Positions 13,626-21,712 of a stretch of 24,899 nucleotides of DNA are shown here, piece after piece. The position numbers and the translations under genes were made by a program. The stretch's first letter is position 1, and every line of letters begins with the position of its first letter. Under the pieces are notes generated by a model. The model did no database searches. It was not told where the DNA came from and saw only the letters and a list, made by a program, of their open reading frames with translations. The stretch covers positions 1-24,899 of the forward strand of contig CANDEV010000027.1 of assembly GCA_947383835.1 (NCBI GenBank). Direction: 5' to 3'. The DNA comes from an uncultured Clostridia bacterium (lineage in GTDB: Bacteria; Bacillota; Clostridia; Oscillospirales; Ruminococcaceae).

Positions 13626-14879
13626 TTGGATATATACGAGACTATGAAATATCTGAACAGCTTTTCCAAGGCGGGAAAGCCTGTTAATAATCTTCTTAGA
13701 TTTGTAAGAGTTATGCGCGCCCTCGGCAATCCTCAGGAGCAGCTAAGCTTCGTCCACGTTGCAGGGACAAACGGCAAAGGCTCAACGGTGAGAATGATTG
13801 CAAACTCCCTTATAAGCGCGGGGTACAGGGTGGGGGAGTTTACTTCACCATATATCAGAGTTTACAATGATCGTATCCGTATAAATAATGTTAATATTTC
13901 CGACATGGAACTTTCGGAAATAGTCACGCAAATACAGCCGATTATAGACGATTTATGTACTGATTGCAGCCAATTTGAGATTTCCACAGCAATTGCTTTT
14001 ATTTATTTTGCGGCGAAAAATTGCGATGTTGTCGTCCTTGAAGCCGGTTTGGGCGGCTTGCTGGACTGCACGAACATTATCGAGAAAAGCTGCGCTTCGG
14101 TGATAACCTCCATTTCCCTCGACCACACGGCGATACTGGGGGACACTATAGAAAAAATTGCCAGACAAAAGGCGGGGATAATCAAGCAGGATTGTCCCGT
14201 AGTGCTTGCTCCCTCCCAAGGGCGTGAAGTGTACGCGCTGATGTACAGGACGGCTATGCAGTTCAACTCCATGTTCGTTACACCAAATACGGACAGGCTG
14301 AAAATCGAAAAGTGCGATTATACGGGGAACAAGATAACCTACAAAAATTTTCCATACGTTACCTCTATGCTCGGCAGACATCAGATAGACAATGCCCTGA
14401 CAGCGATAGAGACACTTTATCTGCTGAAAAAAAGAGGCTTTGGCAAGCTTTCCTACGTGCATATTTATAACGGCGTGAAAAATGCGGAGGTGGACAGCAG
14501 GTGTCAGATACTACGCAGCGACAAGCCGTTCGTTATGATAGACGGCGCGCACAATCCCGACGGAATGAGGGCTTTGGCGGACTTTGTGAGAACTATCCCC
14601 AAGTCTCCGAAAATTATGATCTGCGGCATGATGGAGGACAAGGACTGGCAGACCTCGGTGGGGTACATAAGCCGATATATCGACAAGGCGGTATGTCTGG
14701 ACGGGTTTGCTCCCAAAACGGTCTTTGCGCCGAGGCTTGCGGAGATGTTTGCAAGCGGCGAGGTATCTAATTTGAGAAATGCGGTCTCCAGAGCGACTGT
14801 TCTTGCGGGCACGGACGGTATGGTGGTGATAGCGGGTTCGCTGTATCTTGCGGCGGCATTGCAGAATTTTTCAACTTGA
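13626..14879 (+). CDS. folC: Folylpolyglutamate synthase / dihydrofolate synthase
   Basis: Reading frame of 417 aa from TTG 13626, with AAAGG 8 nt upstream. A GTG at 13530 in the same frame is excluded because the promoter lies after it. The P-loop AGTNGKGSTVRM is at about residues 46-57. Mur-ligase-type motifs follow: VVLEAGLGGLLDCTNI, ISLDHTAILGDTIEKIARQK (with the carbamylated-Lys region KAGIIK) and MIDGAHNPDG in the C-terminal domain. It adds glutamate to folates, and in many bacteria also to dihydropteroate, in the cytosol. No folate-pathway neighbours are present. The PIN-like gene follows after 142 nt without an obvious terminator. Confidence 0.93.
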   Translation: MDIYETMKYLNSFSKAGKPVNNLLRFVRVMRALGNPQEQLSFVHVAGTNGKGSTVRMIANSLISAGYRVGEFTSPYIRVYNDRIRINNVNISDMELSEIVTQIQPIIDDLCTDCSQFEISTAIAFIYFAAKNCDVVVLEAGLGGLLDCTNIIEKSCASVITSISLDHTAILGDTIEKIARQKAGIIKQDCPVVLAPSQGREVYALMYRTAMQFNSMFVTPNTDRLKIEKCDYTGNKITYKNFPYVTSMLGRHQIDNALTAIETLYLLKKRGFGKLSYVHIYNGVKNAEVDSRCQILRSDKPFVMIDGAHNPDGMRALADFVRTIPKSPKIMICGMMEDKDWQTSVGYISRYIDKAVCLDGFAPKTVFAPRLAEMFASGEVSNLRNAVSRATVLAGTDGMVVIAGSLYLAAALQNFST

Positions 14880-14887
14880 CTTTTGTC

Positions 14888-14967
14888 GGAAATGACGGAA
14901 ATGAGTCGGATAAATTGAGGGAAATGACGAAAAGAGCGACAAATGCAATGTGGGAAATGACGGAAAT
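14888..14967 (+). repeat. Three direct repeats phased at 32-33 bp
   Basis: GGAAATGACGGAAAT at 14888, GGAAATGACGAAAA at 14920 and GGAAATGACGGAAAT at 14953. The spacing of 32 and 33 bp is close to three DNA turns. They occupy the folC-PIN intergenic gap; no function is known. Confidence 0.7.
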
Positions 14968-15021
14968 ATCGGAAGATAATTATTGAAATTGCACAAAGTA
15001 AATAGAAAGGAACGATAAACA

Positions 15022-16134
15022 ATGGCAGTATATCTGGTAGACTTCGAGAACGTGACATCGGCGGGAATTTCGGGCATACAACGGCTCACAAAGGAGGATA
15101 AGGTGTATATTTTCTACACCGTAAATGCGTCCAATATGTCCTTTGCGGCGCATATGAACCTGCTTTCAAGTCCCGCGGAGGTAATTTATTACAACGTCAC
15201 AAGCGGCGGAAAAAACGCGCTGGACTTCCAGCTTTCCAGCTTTCTCGGCTATCTTATCAGCAAGGGCGAGGATAAGGACTTCTACATCATAAGCAACGAC
15301 AAGGGTTACGACCATGTAAAAAATTTCTGGGAGAGAAGCGGTATCGCGGAGGGTGTGAAGATACACGGCGCGCCGTCCATAAACCGTTCGCTTATTCCTA
15401 TGGAGAAGCCGTTTACCTCCAAGATACAGCAGTCCGCGGGGACGCAGCAGACCGTTACGCAGCAAAGCGGAGTTTCGCTTGAGCAGCTTGAACAGATGAA
15501 AGCAGAGGCGGACAAGTATACTGCACAGAAAAAATCTGCGGAAACAGCGGAAAAGGAAGAAATTGCAAGCGCAAATACAGAAAAAGATAATGCGGCAAAG
15601 GGAAAAAGAAAGAAAAGCGAAGAAAAAACTTCGGAAAAATCGGCAAATGGCGAAAAGAAGACTGCGCAAAAGGGAAATGAGTCGGAAATTGCTGAGGAAA
15701 AGCCGGTAAAACGCAGAGGCAGACCCAAAAAACAGCCGGTTGAAGCTGCTGCGGAAAAAACGGAAAATTCGGCAAATATTGAGGAAATTTCCGAAAATGC
15801 AAACGGAACCGACGCAAATACAGCAAAAGCCGAGGCAAATAAAACGAAGTCTGCGGCAAAAAAGCCGAAAACCAATTCCGCAAAAGGGAAAACTTCCGCA
15901 AAAAAGGAAAATTCCTTGGATGTTCTCAAAAATACTCTACGTCCGCTTTTGGCAAAGGCAAAGGTGGAGTCGGAGGACGAGGTCGCAAATATTGCGAATT
16001 ATTTTAAGTCAGCCGACGGGAAGCAGCAGTTTTACAGAAATTTAATTGCTCTTTACGGCATGGAGAGAGGCGTTGAGGTGTACAGAGTTATACGCACCGA
16101 ATATACCAATCTCACAAAGCTTGTTAAGCAGTAA
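15022..16134 (+). CDS. PIN/NYN-like nuclease-fold protein with AT-hook
   Basis: 370 aa. AAAGGA lies 10 nt before ATG 15022. The N-terminal domain (about 1-130) looks PIN/NYN-like: the start VYLVDFENV (D7, E9), ALDFQLSSFLGYL (D68) and IISNDKGYDHV (D93, D97) supply the spaced acidic residues expected of the metal site. A disordered Lys/Ala/Glu-rich linker (about 150-300) contains KRRGRPKKQ, an exact AT-hook core. A conserved-looking helical domain closes the protein (about 300-370, VANIANYFKSADGKQQFYRN). RNA or DNA cleavage is inferred from the fold. The AT-hook suggests binding in the minor groove of A/T-rich DNA. Confidence 0.85.
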   Translation: MAVYLVDFENVTSAGISGIQRLTKEDKVYIFYTVNASNMSFAAHMNLLSSPAEVIYYNVTSGGKNALDFQLSSFLGYLISKGEDKDFYIISNDKGYDHVKNFWERSGIAEGVKIHGAPSINRSLIPMEKPFTSKIQQSAGTQQTVTQQSGVSLEQLEQMKAEADKYTAQKKSAETAEKEEIASANTEKDNAAKGKRKKSEEKTSEKSANGEKKTAQKGNESEIAEEKPVKRRGRPKKQPVEAAAEKTENSANIEEISENANGTDANTAKAEANKTKSAAKKPKTNSAKGKTSAKKENSLDVLKNTLRPLLAKAKVESEDEVANIANYFKSADGKQQFYRNLIALYGMERGVEVYRVIRTEYTNLTKLVKQ

Positions 16135-16167
16135 AGGTTGAATTTGGTTAATATGTACAGATTTTAC

Positions 16168-16204
16168 AGGGAATTTTCGTCACGGAAATTCCCTTAAAAT
16201 TTTA
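16168..16204 (+). terminator. Intrinsic terminator of the PIN-like gene
   Basis: Stem GGGAATTTTCG / CGGAAATTCCC with a TCA loop and one wobble pair, followed by TTAAAATTTT. Confidence 0.75.
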
Positions 16205-16212
16205 CTGCGGAC

Positions 16213-16241
16213 TTGATAATAAACGTTTAACATGATATAAT
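16213..16241 (+). promoter_or_regulatory. Sigma-A promoter of cellobiose phosphorylase with internal palindrome
   Basis: TTGATA (16213-16218), 17 nt, TATAAT (16236-16241). The spacer contains the perfect palindrome TAAACGTTTA (16220-16229), whose central CG in an A/T context resembles LacI/CcpA-class half-sites. A repressor site is possible but unproven. Confidence 0.8.
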
Positions 16242-16312
16242 TAATTTAATTAGTGCGGTTTGAGGCAAAATTTTTGCAGCAGTTGTCCGTACACCAGAAA
16301 GGATTGATTTAG

Positions 16313-18787
16313 ATGAAGTTCGGTTTCTACGATGACGCTAACAAGGAGTACGTCATTACTTCCCCGAAAACTCCTTACCCTTGGATAAACTATCTCGGCA
16401 CACAGGATTTCTTCGGACTTATTTCCAACACAGCAGGCGGCTATAATTTTTATAAGGACGCACGTCTTGCGCGTATTACGCGTTATCGCTATAACAACGT
16501 TCCCGCAGACGCAGGGGGACGGTATTTCTACATAAATGACAACGGCACGGTTTGGAACCCAGGCTGGGCTCCCGTAAAGACAGAACTTGACGAGTACAAG
16601 TGCCGCCACGGTATGGGCTATACTATTATTAAAGGAAAGAAAAACGACCTTTCCGCAGAGGTAACATTTTTTGTGCCCAACAACTTTAAGGGCGAGGTGC
16701 AGAAGGTCGTACTGAAAAATGAGGGCGGCGCGGCTAAAAGCTTTAAGCTCTTCTCCTTTATCGAATGGTGTCTTTGGGACGCACAGGACGACTCCACAAA
16801 CTTCCAGAGAAACTTTAACACCGGCGAGGTCGAGTTGGAGAAAAACGGTGCGGTCATTTACCACAAGACCGAATACAAGGAGAGAAGAAATCACTTTGCA
16901 TTTTACGCTGTAAATGATTCCGTGGACGGCTACGATACCGACCGTGAGACGTTTATGGGCGATATTTACCACGATTTCCACAATCCGCAGACTGTTATGG
17001 ACGGCAAGCCTGCTAATTCTATCGCGGACGGCTGGTCTCCCGTTGCCTCCCAGTATAAGGAAATTACTCTTGCTGCGGGCGAGGAAAAAACTCTTGTGTT
17101 CATTCTCGGATATGTTGAGAACCCGTACCCCGAAAAATTCAACGCAGACGGAACAATGAACAAGTCCAAGGCTTACGAGATGATGTCCAAGTTCGATACT
17201 GCTGAGAAAGCGGACGCTGCTCTTGCAGAGCTTAAAAAGGACTGGGACGAGCTTCTTGCTAAGTACACCCTCAATTCCCCCGATGAAAAGCTTAACAGAC
17301 AGGTCAATATCTGGAACCAGTACCAGTGTATGGTCACATTTAATATGTCCCGTTCCGCTTCTTACTTCGAGAGCGGCATAGGCAGAGGCATGGGCTTCCG
17401 TGACTCCAATCAGGACTTGCTTGGCTTTGTGCATCAGATACCCGAAAGAGCAAGAGAGAGAATTCTCGACATTGCCGCAACTCAATTGGAGGACGGCGGC
17501 AACTACCACCAGTATCAGCCTCTCACCAAAAAGGGCAACGACGCTGCGGGTACAAACTTCAACGACGATCCGCTGTGGATGATCCTGTCCACCGCCGCTT
17601 ATATCAAGGAAACAGGCGACTACGACATTCTTAAGGAACAGGTTGACTACAAGAACGATCCTGCTCTTGCACAGCCGCTCCTCGACCACCTGAAGAGAAG
17701 CTTCTATCACGTTGTAAACAACAAGGGTCCTCACGGTCTGCCCCTTATCGGACGTGCAGACTGGAATGACTGTCTGAACCTTAACTGTTTCTCACGCGTC
17801 CCCGGCGAGAGCTTCCAGAACACCGCAAGCAACATTGCAAAGGAAGTAAATCCCGAAACAGGCGCGCCCCTTAACGAGGAGACTGCGGAATCCGTAATGA
17901 TCGCGGGTATGTTCACATACATCGGACCGGAATACGTTGAGCTTTGCCGCAGAATGGGCGACAATGCCGAGGCTGACAAGGCGCAGGCAGAGATCGACAA
18001 GATGAAAGAAGCTATTGTCAAGTACGGTTGGGACGGCGAGTGGTTCCTCCGTGCATACGACGCGTACGGCAAGAAAGTCGGCTCAAACGAGAACAAAGAG
18101 GGTAAAATATTTATCGAACCCCAGGGCTTCTGCGTAATGTCCGACGTGGGCGGAAAAGAGTTCACCGAAAAGACCATGGCGAGCATTGACAAATACCTCG
18201 GCACAGAACACGGTCTGGTATTGAACAATCCTGCCTTTACAAGCTATATCGTTGAGTACGGCGAGATCTCCACATATCCCGGCGGATACAAGGAGAACGC
18301 AGGTATTTTCTGCCACAACAACGCATGGATAATGTGCGCTGCCGCACACGCAGGAATGGGCGATACCGCATTTGATTACTACACAAGAATTGCTCCCGCA
18401 TATCAGGAGGACGAAAAGCTCCACCGCACCGAGCCGTATGTTTACGCGCAGATGATCGCGGGCAAGGACGCTAAGCGTTTCGGCGAAGCTAAGAACAGCT
18501 GGCTGACAGGTACTGCCGCATGGAACTTTGTGGCAATTTCCCAGTATATTTTGGGCATTATTCCCGACTACAGCGGTTTGAAAATTGACCCCTCCATTCC
18601 TAAGGCTTGGGACGGCTACTCCGTATCACGTTTCTACCGCGGCGCAACATACAACATCAAGATAGAAAACCCCGACCACGTTTCAAAGGGTATCAAGTCA
18701 GTTACCGTTGACGGCAAGGCGATTGACGGAAATATTCTTCCCGTATTTGACGGCGGAGTACATGAAGTCGTTGCTGTTATGGGCTGA
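16313..18787 (+). CDS. cbp: Cellobiose phosphorylase (GH94)
   Basis: 824 aa, the usual GH94 length, from ATG 16313 with GAAAGGA 9 nt upstream. An N-terminal beta-sandwich (about 1-280) contains FFGLISNTAGGYNFYKDARL. The (alpha/alpha)6 barrel carries SGIGRGMGFRDSNQDLLGF (about 355) and the catalytic-region motif GRADWNDCLNLNCFSR, in which Asp 483 or 486 is the likely general acid. A C-terminal beta-domain ends the chain. It splits cellobiose with phosphate into alpha-glucose 1-phosphate and glucose in the cytosol, saving ATP for a cellulose user. The subtype is judged from the motif and length; cellodextrin phosphorylases are usually longer. It is monocistronic, with no transporter next to it. 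Confidence 0.94.
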   Translation: MKFGFYDDANKEYVITSPKTPYPWINYLGTQDFFGLISNTAGGYNFYKDARLARITRYRYNNVPADAGGRYFYINDNGTVWNPGWAPVKTELDEYKCRHGMGYTIIKGKKNDLSAEVTFFVPNNFKGEVQKVVLKNEGGAAKSFKLFSFIEWCLWDAQDDSTNFQRNFNTGEVELEKNGAVIYHKTEYKERRNHFAFYAVNDSVDGYDTDRETFMGDIYHDFHNPQTVMDGKPANSIADGWSPVASQYKEITLAAGEEKTLVFILGYVENPYPEKFNADGTMNKSKAYEMMSKFDTAEKADAALAELKKDWDELLAKYTLNSPDEKLNRQVNIWNQYQCMVTFNMSRSASYFESGIGRGMGFRDSNQDLLGFVHQIPERARERILDIAATQLEDGGNYHQYQPLTKKGNDAAGTNFNDDPLWMILSTAAYIKETGDYDILKEQVDYKNDPALAQPLLDHLKRSFYHVVNNKGPHGLPLIGRADWNDCLNLNCFSRVPGESFQNTASNIAKEVNPETGAPLNEETAESVMIAGMFTYIGPEYVELCRRMGDNAEADKAQAEIDKMKEAIVKYGWDGEWFLRAYDAYGKKVGSNENKEGKIFIEPQGFCVMSDVGGKEFTEKTMASIDKYLGTEHGLVLNNPAFTSYIVEYGEISTYPGGYKENAGIFCHNNAWIMCAAAHAGMGDTAFDYYTRIAPAYQEDEKLHRTEPYVYAQMIAGKDAKRFGEAKNSWLTGTAAWNFVAISQYILGIIPDYSGLKIDPSIPKAWDGYSVSRFYRGATYNIKIENPDHVSKGIKSVTVDGKAIDGNILPVFDGGVHEVVAVMG

Positions 18788-18814
18788 TAAGCGCAGTCAT
18801 TGATTAAAAAAATA

Positions 18815-18844
18815 AAAAGCTCCTCATTTTATTGGGGAGCTTTT
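18815..18844. terminator. Bidirectional terminator
   Basis: Stem AAAAGCTCCTC / GGGGAGCTTTT with an ATTTTATT loop. Runs of T on the plus strand and of A before the stem serve both cbp and the convergent DUF3795-type gene. Confidence 0.88.
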
Positions 18845-18867
18845 ATATTGTAAGTATGTTTTTGAAG

Positions 18868-19152
18868 TTATTTTGCCAATGCCGCAGCTTCTTCCTTCCA
18901 TTTTTTGCACTGCTCTATCCTTGCGCCGTGAGGGTTGTCCCCATGCTCCGGGTCGCAGGAATATTTTGTCAGCAGCTCGCAGGGAATATCGGGACATTCC
19001 CCGCAGTGGACAATACCCTTACCCTGACAGCACACCGCCACGGGACATTCTCCGTGGAACGGATTTCCGTTTGTTTCAATGCAGCCTCCGCAGCCGCAGC
19101 TTTCCTTGAACTCGCACCCTGTACAGTGCAGTCCGCACCTTGAATCAACCAT
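18868..19152 (-). CDS. Cysteine-rich DUF3795-type protein, 94 aa
   Basis: The start is ATG 19152, with AAGGAG 7 nt upstream; the longer frame to 19170 has no ribosome site. The chain has 14 cysteines in 94 residues, at 6, 10, 13, 19, 21, 24, 36, 41, 42, 50, 53, 58, 66 and 82. The N-terminal pattern MVDSRCGLHCTGCEFKESCG and the later HCGECPDIPCELL fit DUF3795, a family assumed to bind zinc or an iron-sulfur cluster. No signal peptide is present. It stands alone, separated from the genes upstream by a repeat element. Biochemical function unknown. Confidence 0.85.
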   Translation of the reverse strand: MVDSRCGLHCTGCEFKESCGCGGCIETNGNPFHGECPVAVCCQGKGIVHCGECPDIPCELLTKYSCDPEHGDNPHGARIEQCKKWKEEAAALAK

Positions 19153-19177
19153 GATAATTCTCCTTTTCAAAATAGTG

Positions 19178-19455
19178 GTAGGGCGGGGACTTGCTCCCGC
19201 CTGTTGAAATTATAAATTTAATATGGTTTTCAATATTACGTAACCGTAATGGGCGAGAGAAAAGGTTGAGCCTTTACCCTTTTAGACTTACTATGTCTGA
19301 AAGGGTAAAATGCTCCCATGGGTAACAATACTTCTGTATCGTTACCTGCCTAATGGCTGAGCCTTTACCCTTTTAGTCATACACAGCCTGTAAGGGTAAA
19401 ATGCTCCATGGGTAACAATATTTCTATACCGTTACCTGCCAAAGCTCCGCCCTAC
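19178..19455. repeat. MITE-like element with terminal inverted repeats, holding two hairpin-repeat units
   Basis: The left end GTAGGGCGGGGACTTG (19178) and the right end, read inverted, GTAGGGCGGAGCTTTG (19440-19455) match at 13/16. Near the left end is a GGCGGG/CCCGCC hairpin. Inside are two units of the dispersed family, starting at 19264 and 19355 (period 91). In unit 1, TTTACCCTTTTAGAC pairs with GTCTGAAAGGGTAAA (15 bp, one wobble), and a second hairpin GGTAAC...GTTACC follows. It fills the gap between two minus-strand genes. There is no transposase, so any mobility would be non-autonomous. Confidence 0.75.
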
Positions 19456-19463
19456 ATATTACA

Positions 19464-20156
19464 TTATCCATATATAAATTTCTTGATTTTCCGTTCCTCC
19501 GCCTTTGGGTTGAGCAAAAGTATCTGACCGCGTATCTTTTCCTCCGCCTCTTTCGGCGGAATTTCCATAGCCTTTGCAATAAGATCTCCGCCGAAAAATT
19601 CCTCTGGAGTGGTAAAGACCGTGGCTTTCCAGCCGTATTCCTCCCCCGTATGGCTTTTTCTGGCAACCCTGCCGCACATTGTAATGTACATCTTCATCTG
19701 AAGCTCCGTCACCGCCTTGTCGAAACGGCTTTTGTCCTCCTTGGCAAAGGCTCCCAGAAGCTTTATTTCATGGAGAGCAGCCGCGCCGTGTCCCGAAACA
19801 ATATCGTAAATAACCTTTGCTGTCTGACTTATTTCACCGTTTTCATACGCCTCGGCAAAGCTTTTGTACTTTCTGCGTACTGCTATAAAGTACGGATACC
19901 ATTCTTTGGCAATATATCCGCTTGAATTAAAAAACAACTTTGAGTACGCTATATCACTACGCTCCTCAAGGACGCGCATACGCCACTCCCATGGGTCTGT
20001 CTCAGAGTCGCCCGTGTGCCATACAGGATAACCCTCGGGCGGAACGGTCTGCCAATCGTAATCAATTATTGCAAATATCCCCTTTGCGTTCCCTCCGCCC
20101 ATGGAGAAACCGCAGCGCAGAAGTTCTTTGCAGAATTCCTCAAAATTTTTTACCAT
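19464..20156 (-). CDS. AlkZ-related protein, 230 aa
   Basis: ATG 20156 has GGGAGG 7 nt upstream. The sequence, with LRCGFSMGGGNAKGIFAIID near the start, GEEYGWKATVFTTPEEFFGG late on, and a Lys-rich C-terminus, matches what I recall of clostridial proteins named AlkZ-related. They are winged-helix relatives of the DNA glycosylase AlkZ/YcaQ. They lack the QxQ/QxD signature that marks active glycosylases, and no such motif is obvious here. A DNA-related role is therefore weak inference. The gene follows the PNPOx-like gene by 17 nt on the same strand, likely as one operon. Confidence 0.75.
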   Translation of the reverse strand: MVKNFEEFCKELLRCGFSMGGGNAKGIFAIIDYDWQTVPPEGYPVWHTGDSETDPWEWRMRVLEERSDIAYSKLFFNSSGYIAKEWYPYFIAVRRKYKSFAEAYENGEISQTAKVIYDIVSGHGAAALHEIKLLGAFAKEDKSRFDKAVTELQMKMYITMCGRVARKSHTGEEYGWKATVFTTPEEFFGGDLIAKAMEIPPKEAEEKIRGQILLLNPKAEERKIKKFIYG

Positions 20157-20173
20157 GAAAATTCCTCCCGATT

Positions 20174-20596
20174 TTATGTAATATTTCCTCTTGCCTCCTG
20201 CCAGTCAACCAAAATACTGTACCGCTCAGTCGTTAATTTAAGCACACAGTAATTGGGGTCGTCCCAGCCGCTGAAATGATTTTTCAAGCCATTATACCAC
20301 ATTTCCCTTTTAACGTCAAGGTCAGTTATCTGCTCGATAGTACCAGTCAGTGAAATATGATACTCGGGAGAATTAATGCACACGCTTGCCTTGTTACAGC
20401 AGTTTATTATGTCTTGCTTTGCACCAGTCTCCGTGCAGAACGTCAGCCACCGTATTCCCTCCGATTTTGAAATTGAGATAGTCGTGGTATGGGGATAACC
20501 GTCCAGATCGACAAAGGCAAGGGTGACGAAATTATACGAACCTCTTGCTCTTTCCGCAATAATTTCACCTGCTCTGTCAATGATTTTTTTCGGCAC
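20174..20596 (-). CDS. Pyridoxamine 5'-phosphate oxidase-like (PNPOx) flavoprotein
   Basis: The start is GTG 20596: AAAGGAG lies 8 nt before it, while a GTG at 20623 in the same frame would overlap the upstream stop. 140 aa, a split-barrel FMN-binding fold like general stress protein 26: FVTLAFVDLDGYPHTTTISI, then RWLTFCTETGAKQDIINCCN and SLTGTIEQITD, in the usual strand order. Such proteins bind FMN, F420 or haem; the substrate is unknown. It follows the flavin reductase-like gene by 23 nt, so two flavoproteins of related fold are probably co-expressed. Confidence 0.87.
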   Translation of the reverse strand: MPKKIIDRAGEIIAERARGSYNFVTLAFVDLDGYPHTTTISISKSEGIRWLTFCTETGAKQDIINCCNKASVCINSPEYHISLTGTIEQITDLDVKREMWYNGLKNHFSGWDDPNYCVLKLTTERYSILVDWQEARGNIT

Positions 20597-20619
20597 TTTT
20601 ACCGCTCCTTTCAGAAAAA

Positions 20620-21258
20620 TCACATCTGCTTTATGGGTTCAATTACCGCAACTCTGTACGGCTCACGCTCCCCCGTTTCGGGATCTAAGGTCGAACGTAC
20701 ATTGTACAGATAACCGTTCTCGCCGTAACGTCCAAGCTTGCCGACAGTATAATGCTCCTCGTCAAACCAGACGTTTTTCACTCTTGCACAAATGACAAAA
20801 TGATTGCTGCCCTCAAAAAGCGGCTTTTCCCAAGCAAACTCACATTCAAGATTTAAAAAGCACTCGTCAACAACGGGAGCGTTCACCTTGCTACCGCTTT
20901 GATAGCTAAGTCCCGCAAGAGCAAGCTCGTCCTTATCGTAAAAATTATTTTGTATCGTTGACATACATTTGTCAAGAACGTCCTTGTCGGGAAAATTCAC
21001 AACAAGCTGCTTCTGATTTTTTGCAACTTCGTACATATGGGAGCGTTTATCAACGCTGCCGAAAATGCAGTAAAAATCGTTCTCGCTTGAAAAACAGAGC
21101 CATGAGTCCATAGTTGCGTTTGCAAGACCGTTGTTTTTGTACCCAGTCACAAGCACAAGCGGCGAGGGTATAGCCGTAACATATTCAAGCCAGTTGAAGT
21201 CCCAAAACTGCATATCCTTCATTTTGTCGGGCAGGTCGTAAAATTGTTTCTTGTTCAT
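20620..21258 (-). CDS. Flavin reductase-like FMN-binding protein
   Basis: 212 aa. GGAGG lies 8 nt before ATG 21258. The flavin reductase-like split barrel is recognisable from IPSPLVLVTGYKNNGLANAT (substrate/flavin loop), WLCFSSENDFYCIFG, and VNFPDKDVLDKCM. The acidic stretch CEFAWEKPLFEGSNHFVICA near residue 140-160 is typical of the family. It probably binds FMN and reduces flavins or another acceptor with NAD(P)H, in the cytosol. It leads a minus-strand operon with the PNPOx-like and AlkZ-related genes. A dyad in its promoter suggests control by a dedicated, unidentified regulator. Confidence 0.88.
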   Translation of the reverse strand: MNKKQFYDLPDKMKDMQFWDFNWLEYVTAIPSPLVLVTGYKNNGLANATMDSWLCFSSENDFYCIFGSVDKRSHMYEVAKNQKQLVVNFPDKDVLDKCMSTIQNNFYDKDELALAGLSYQSGSKVNAPVVDECFLNLECEFAWEKPLFEGSNHFVICARVKNVWFDEEHYTVGKLGRYGENGYLYNVRSTLDPETGEREPYRVAVIEPIKQM

Positions 21259-21286
21259 TTTATTTTCCTCCGTACACTTTTTAATA

Positions 21287-21329
21287 TGGTATACATATTT
21301 AGTGTACCACAGAAAAAAGTTTTTGTCTT
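21287..21329 (-). promoter_or_regulatory. Probable promoter and operator of the flavoprotein operon
   Basis: The inverted repeat TGGTATAC-N7-GTGTACCA (21287-21309; one mismatch) covers a possible -10, TACACT (21301-21306, minus). A weak -35, AAGACA, lies 17 nt away (21324-21329). The arrangement suits a repressor blocking the -10. Confidence 0.5.
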
Positions 21330-21656
21330 GTAAAAATCCGACACGCAGAATTTCTGTCGCTTAAAATGCGAAAAAGGACAGGCAAAATACGTTGTTATCA
21401 TAAAGATACATTACGCAATGACAGTCAAAACGCTAAAAGCAGGTCTGCCTAAAAAACAGCAGACCCGCTTTGTTATTAAGCCTTTTATATCTTGTTACAA
21501 TATTATGAAATCACCTACATTAGTAGTATATTGGCATAGCCATTGCTTTATTATAATAAGTTCCAAACAAGACCATACAATTGTATATTTCTTCTTAAAA
21601 TAAAACAATCATTTTGCCATGAAAACATCAAATGGTTAAACGTTTTGTTAAATAAT
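21330..21656. other. Long intergenic region with one hairpin
   Basis: About 330 nt without a convincing gene. The only clear structure is a stem at 21436-21471 (AAAGCAGGTCTGC / GCAGACCCGCTTT, one mismatch, 10-nt loop). It has a modest T-run only on the minus strand and could be a remnant terminator. The rest is A/T-rich and featureless to me. Confidence 0.6.
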
Positions 21657-21693
21657 AAAAGCATGGAATCAGCCAAGCTAACTCCATGCTTTT
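21657..21693. terminator. Terminator of the agr-linked operon
   Basis: Perfect 11-bp stem AAAAGCATGGA / TCCATGCTTTT with a 15-nt loop. On the minus strand it is followed by TTTTATTATTT, 19 nt after the stop of the cell-wall-binding protein gene. Confidence 0.88.
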
Positions 21694-21712
21694 TAACCTT
21701 CGTGCTTATAAA

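Noticed and set aside
15306..15929. Phe/Ser/Ala-rich minus-strand frame
   Set aside because: Mirror image of the Lys/Glu/Ala-rich linker of the PIN-like protein.
16250..17734. A 494-codon open frame on the minus strand
   Set aside because: It is the exact antisense of the cellobiose phosphorylase gene, whose motifs are unmistakable; it arises from biased codon use and has no homology-like motifs.
21418..21603. 61-codon plus-strand frame in the long intergenic region
   Set aside because: No ribosome site, a hairpin lies within it, and composition is not protein-like.
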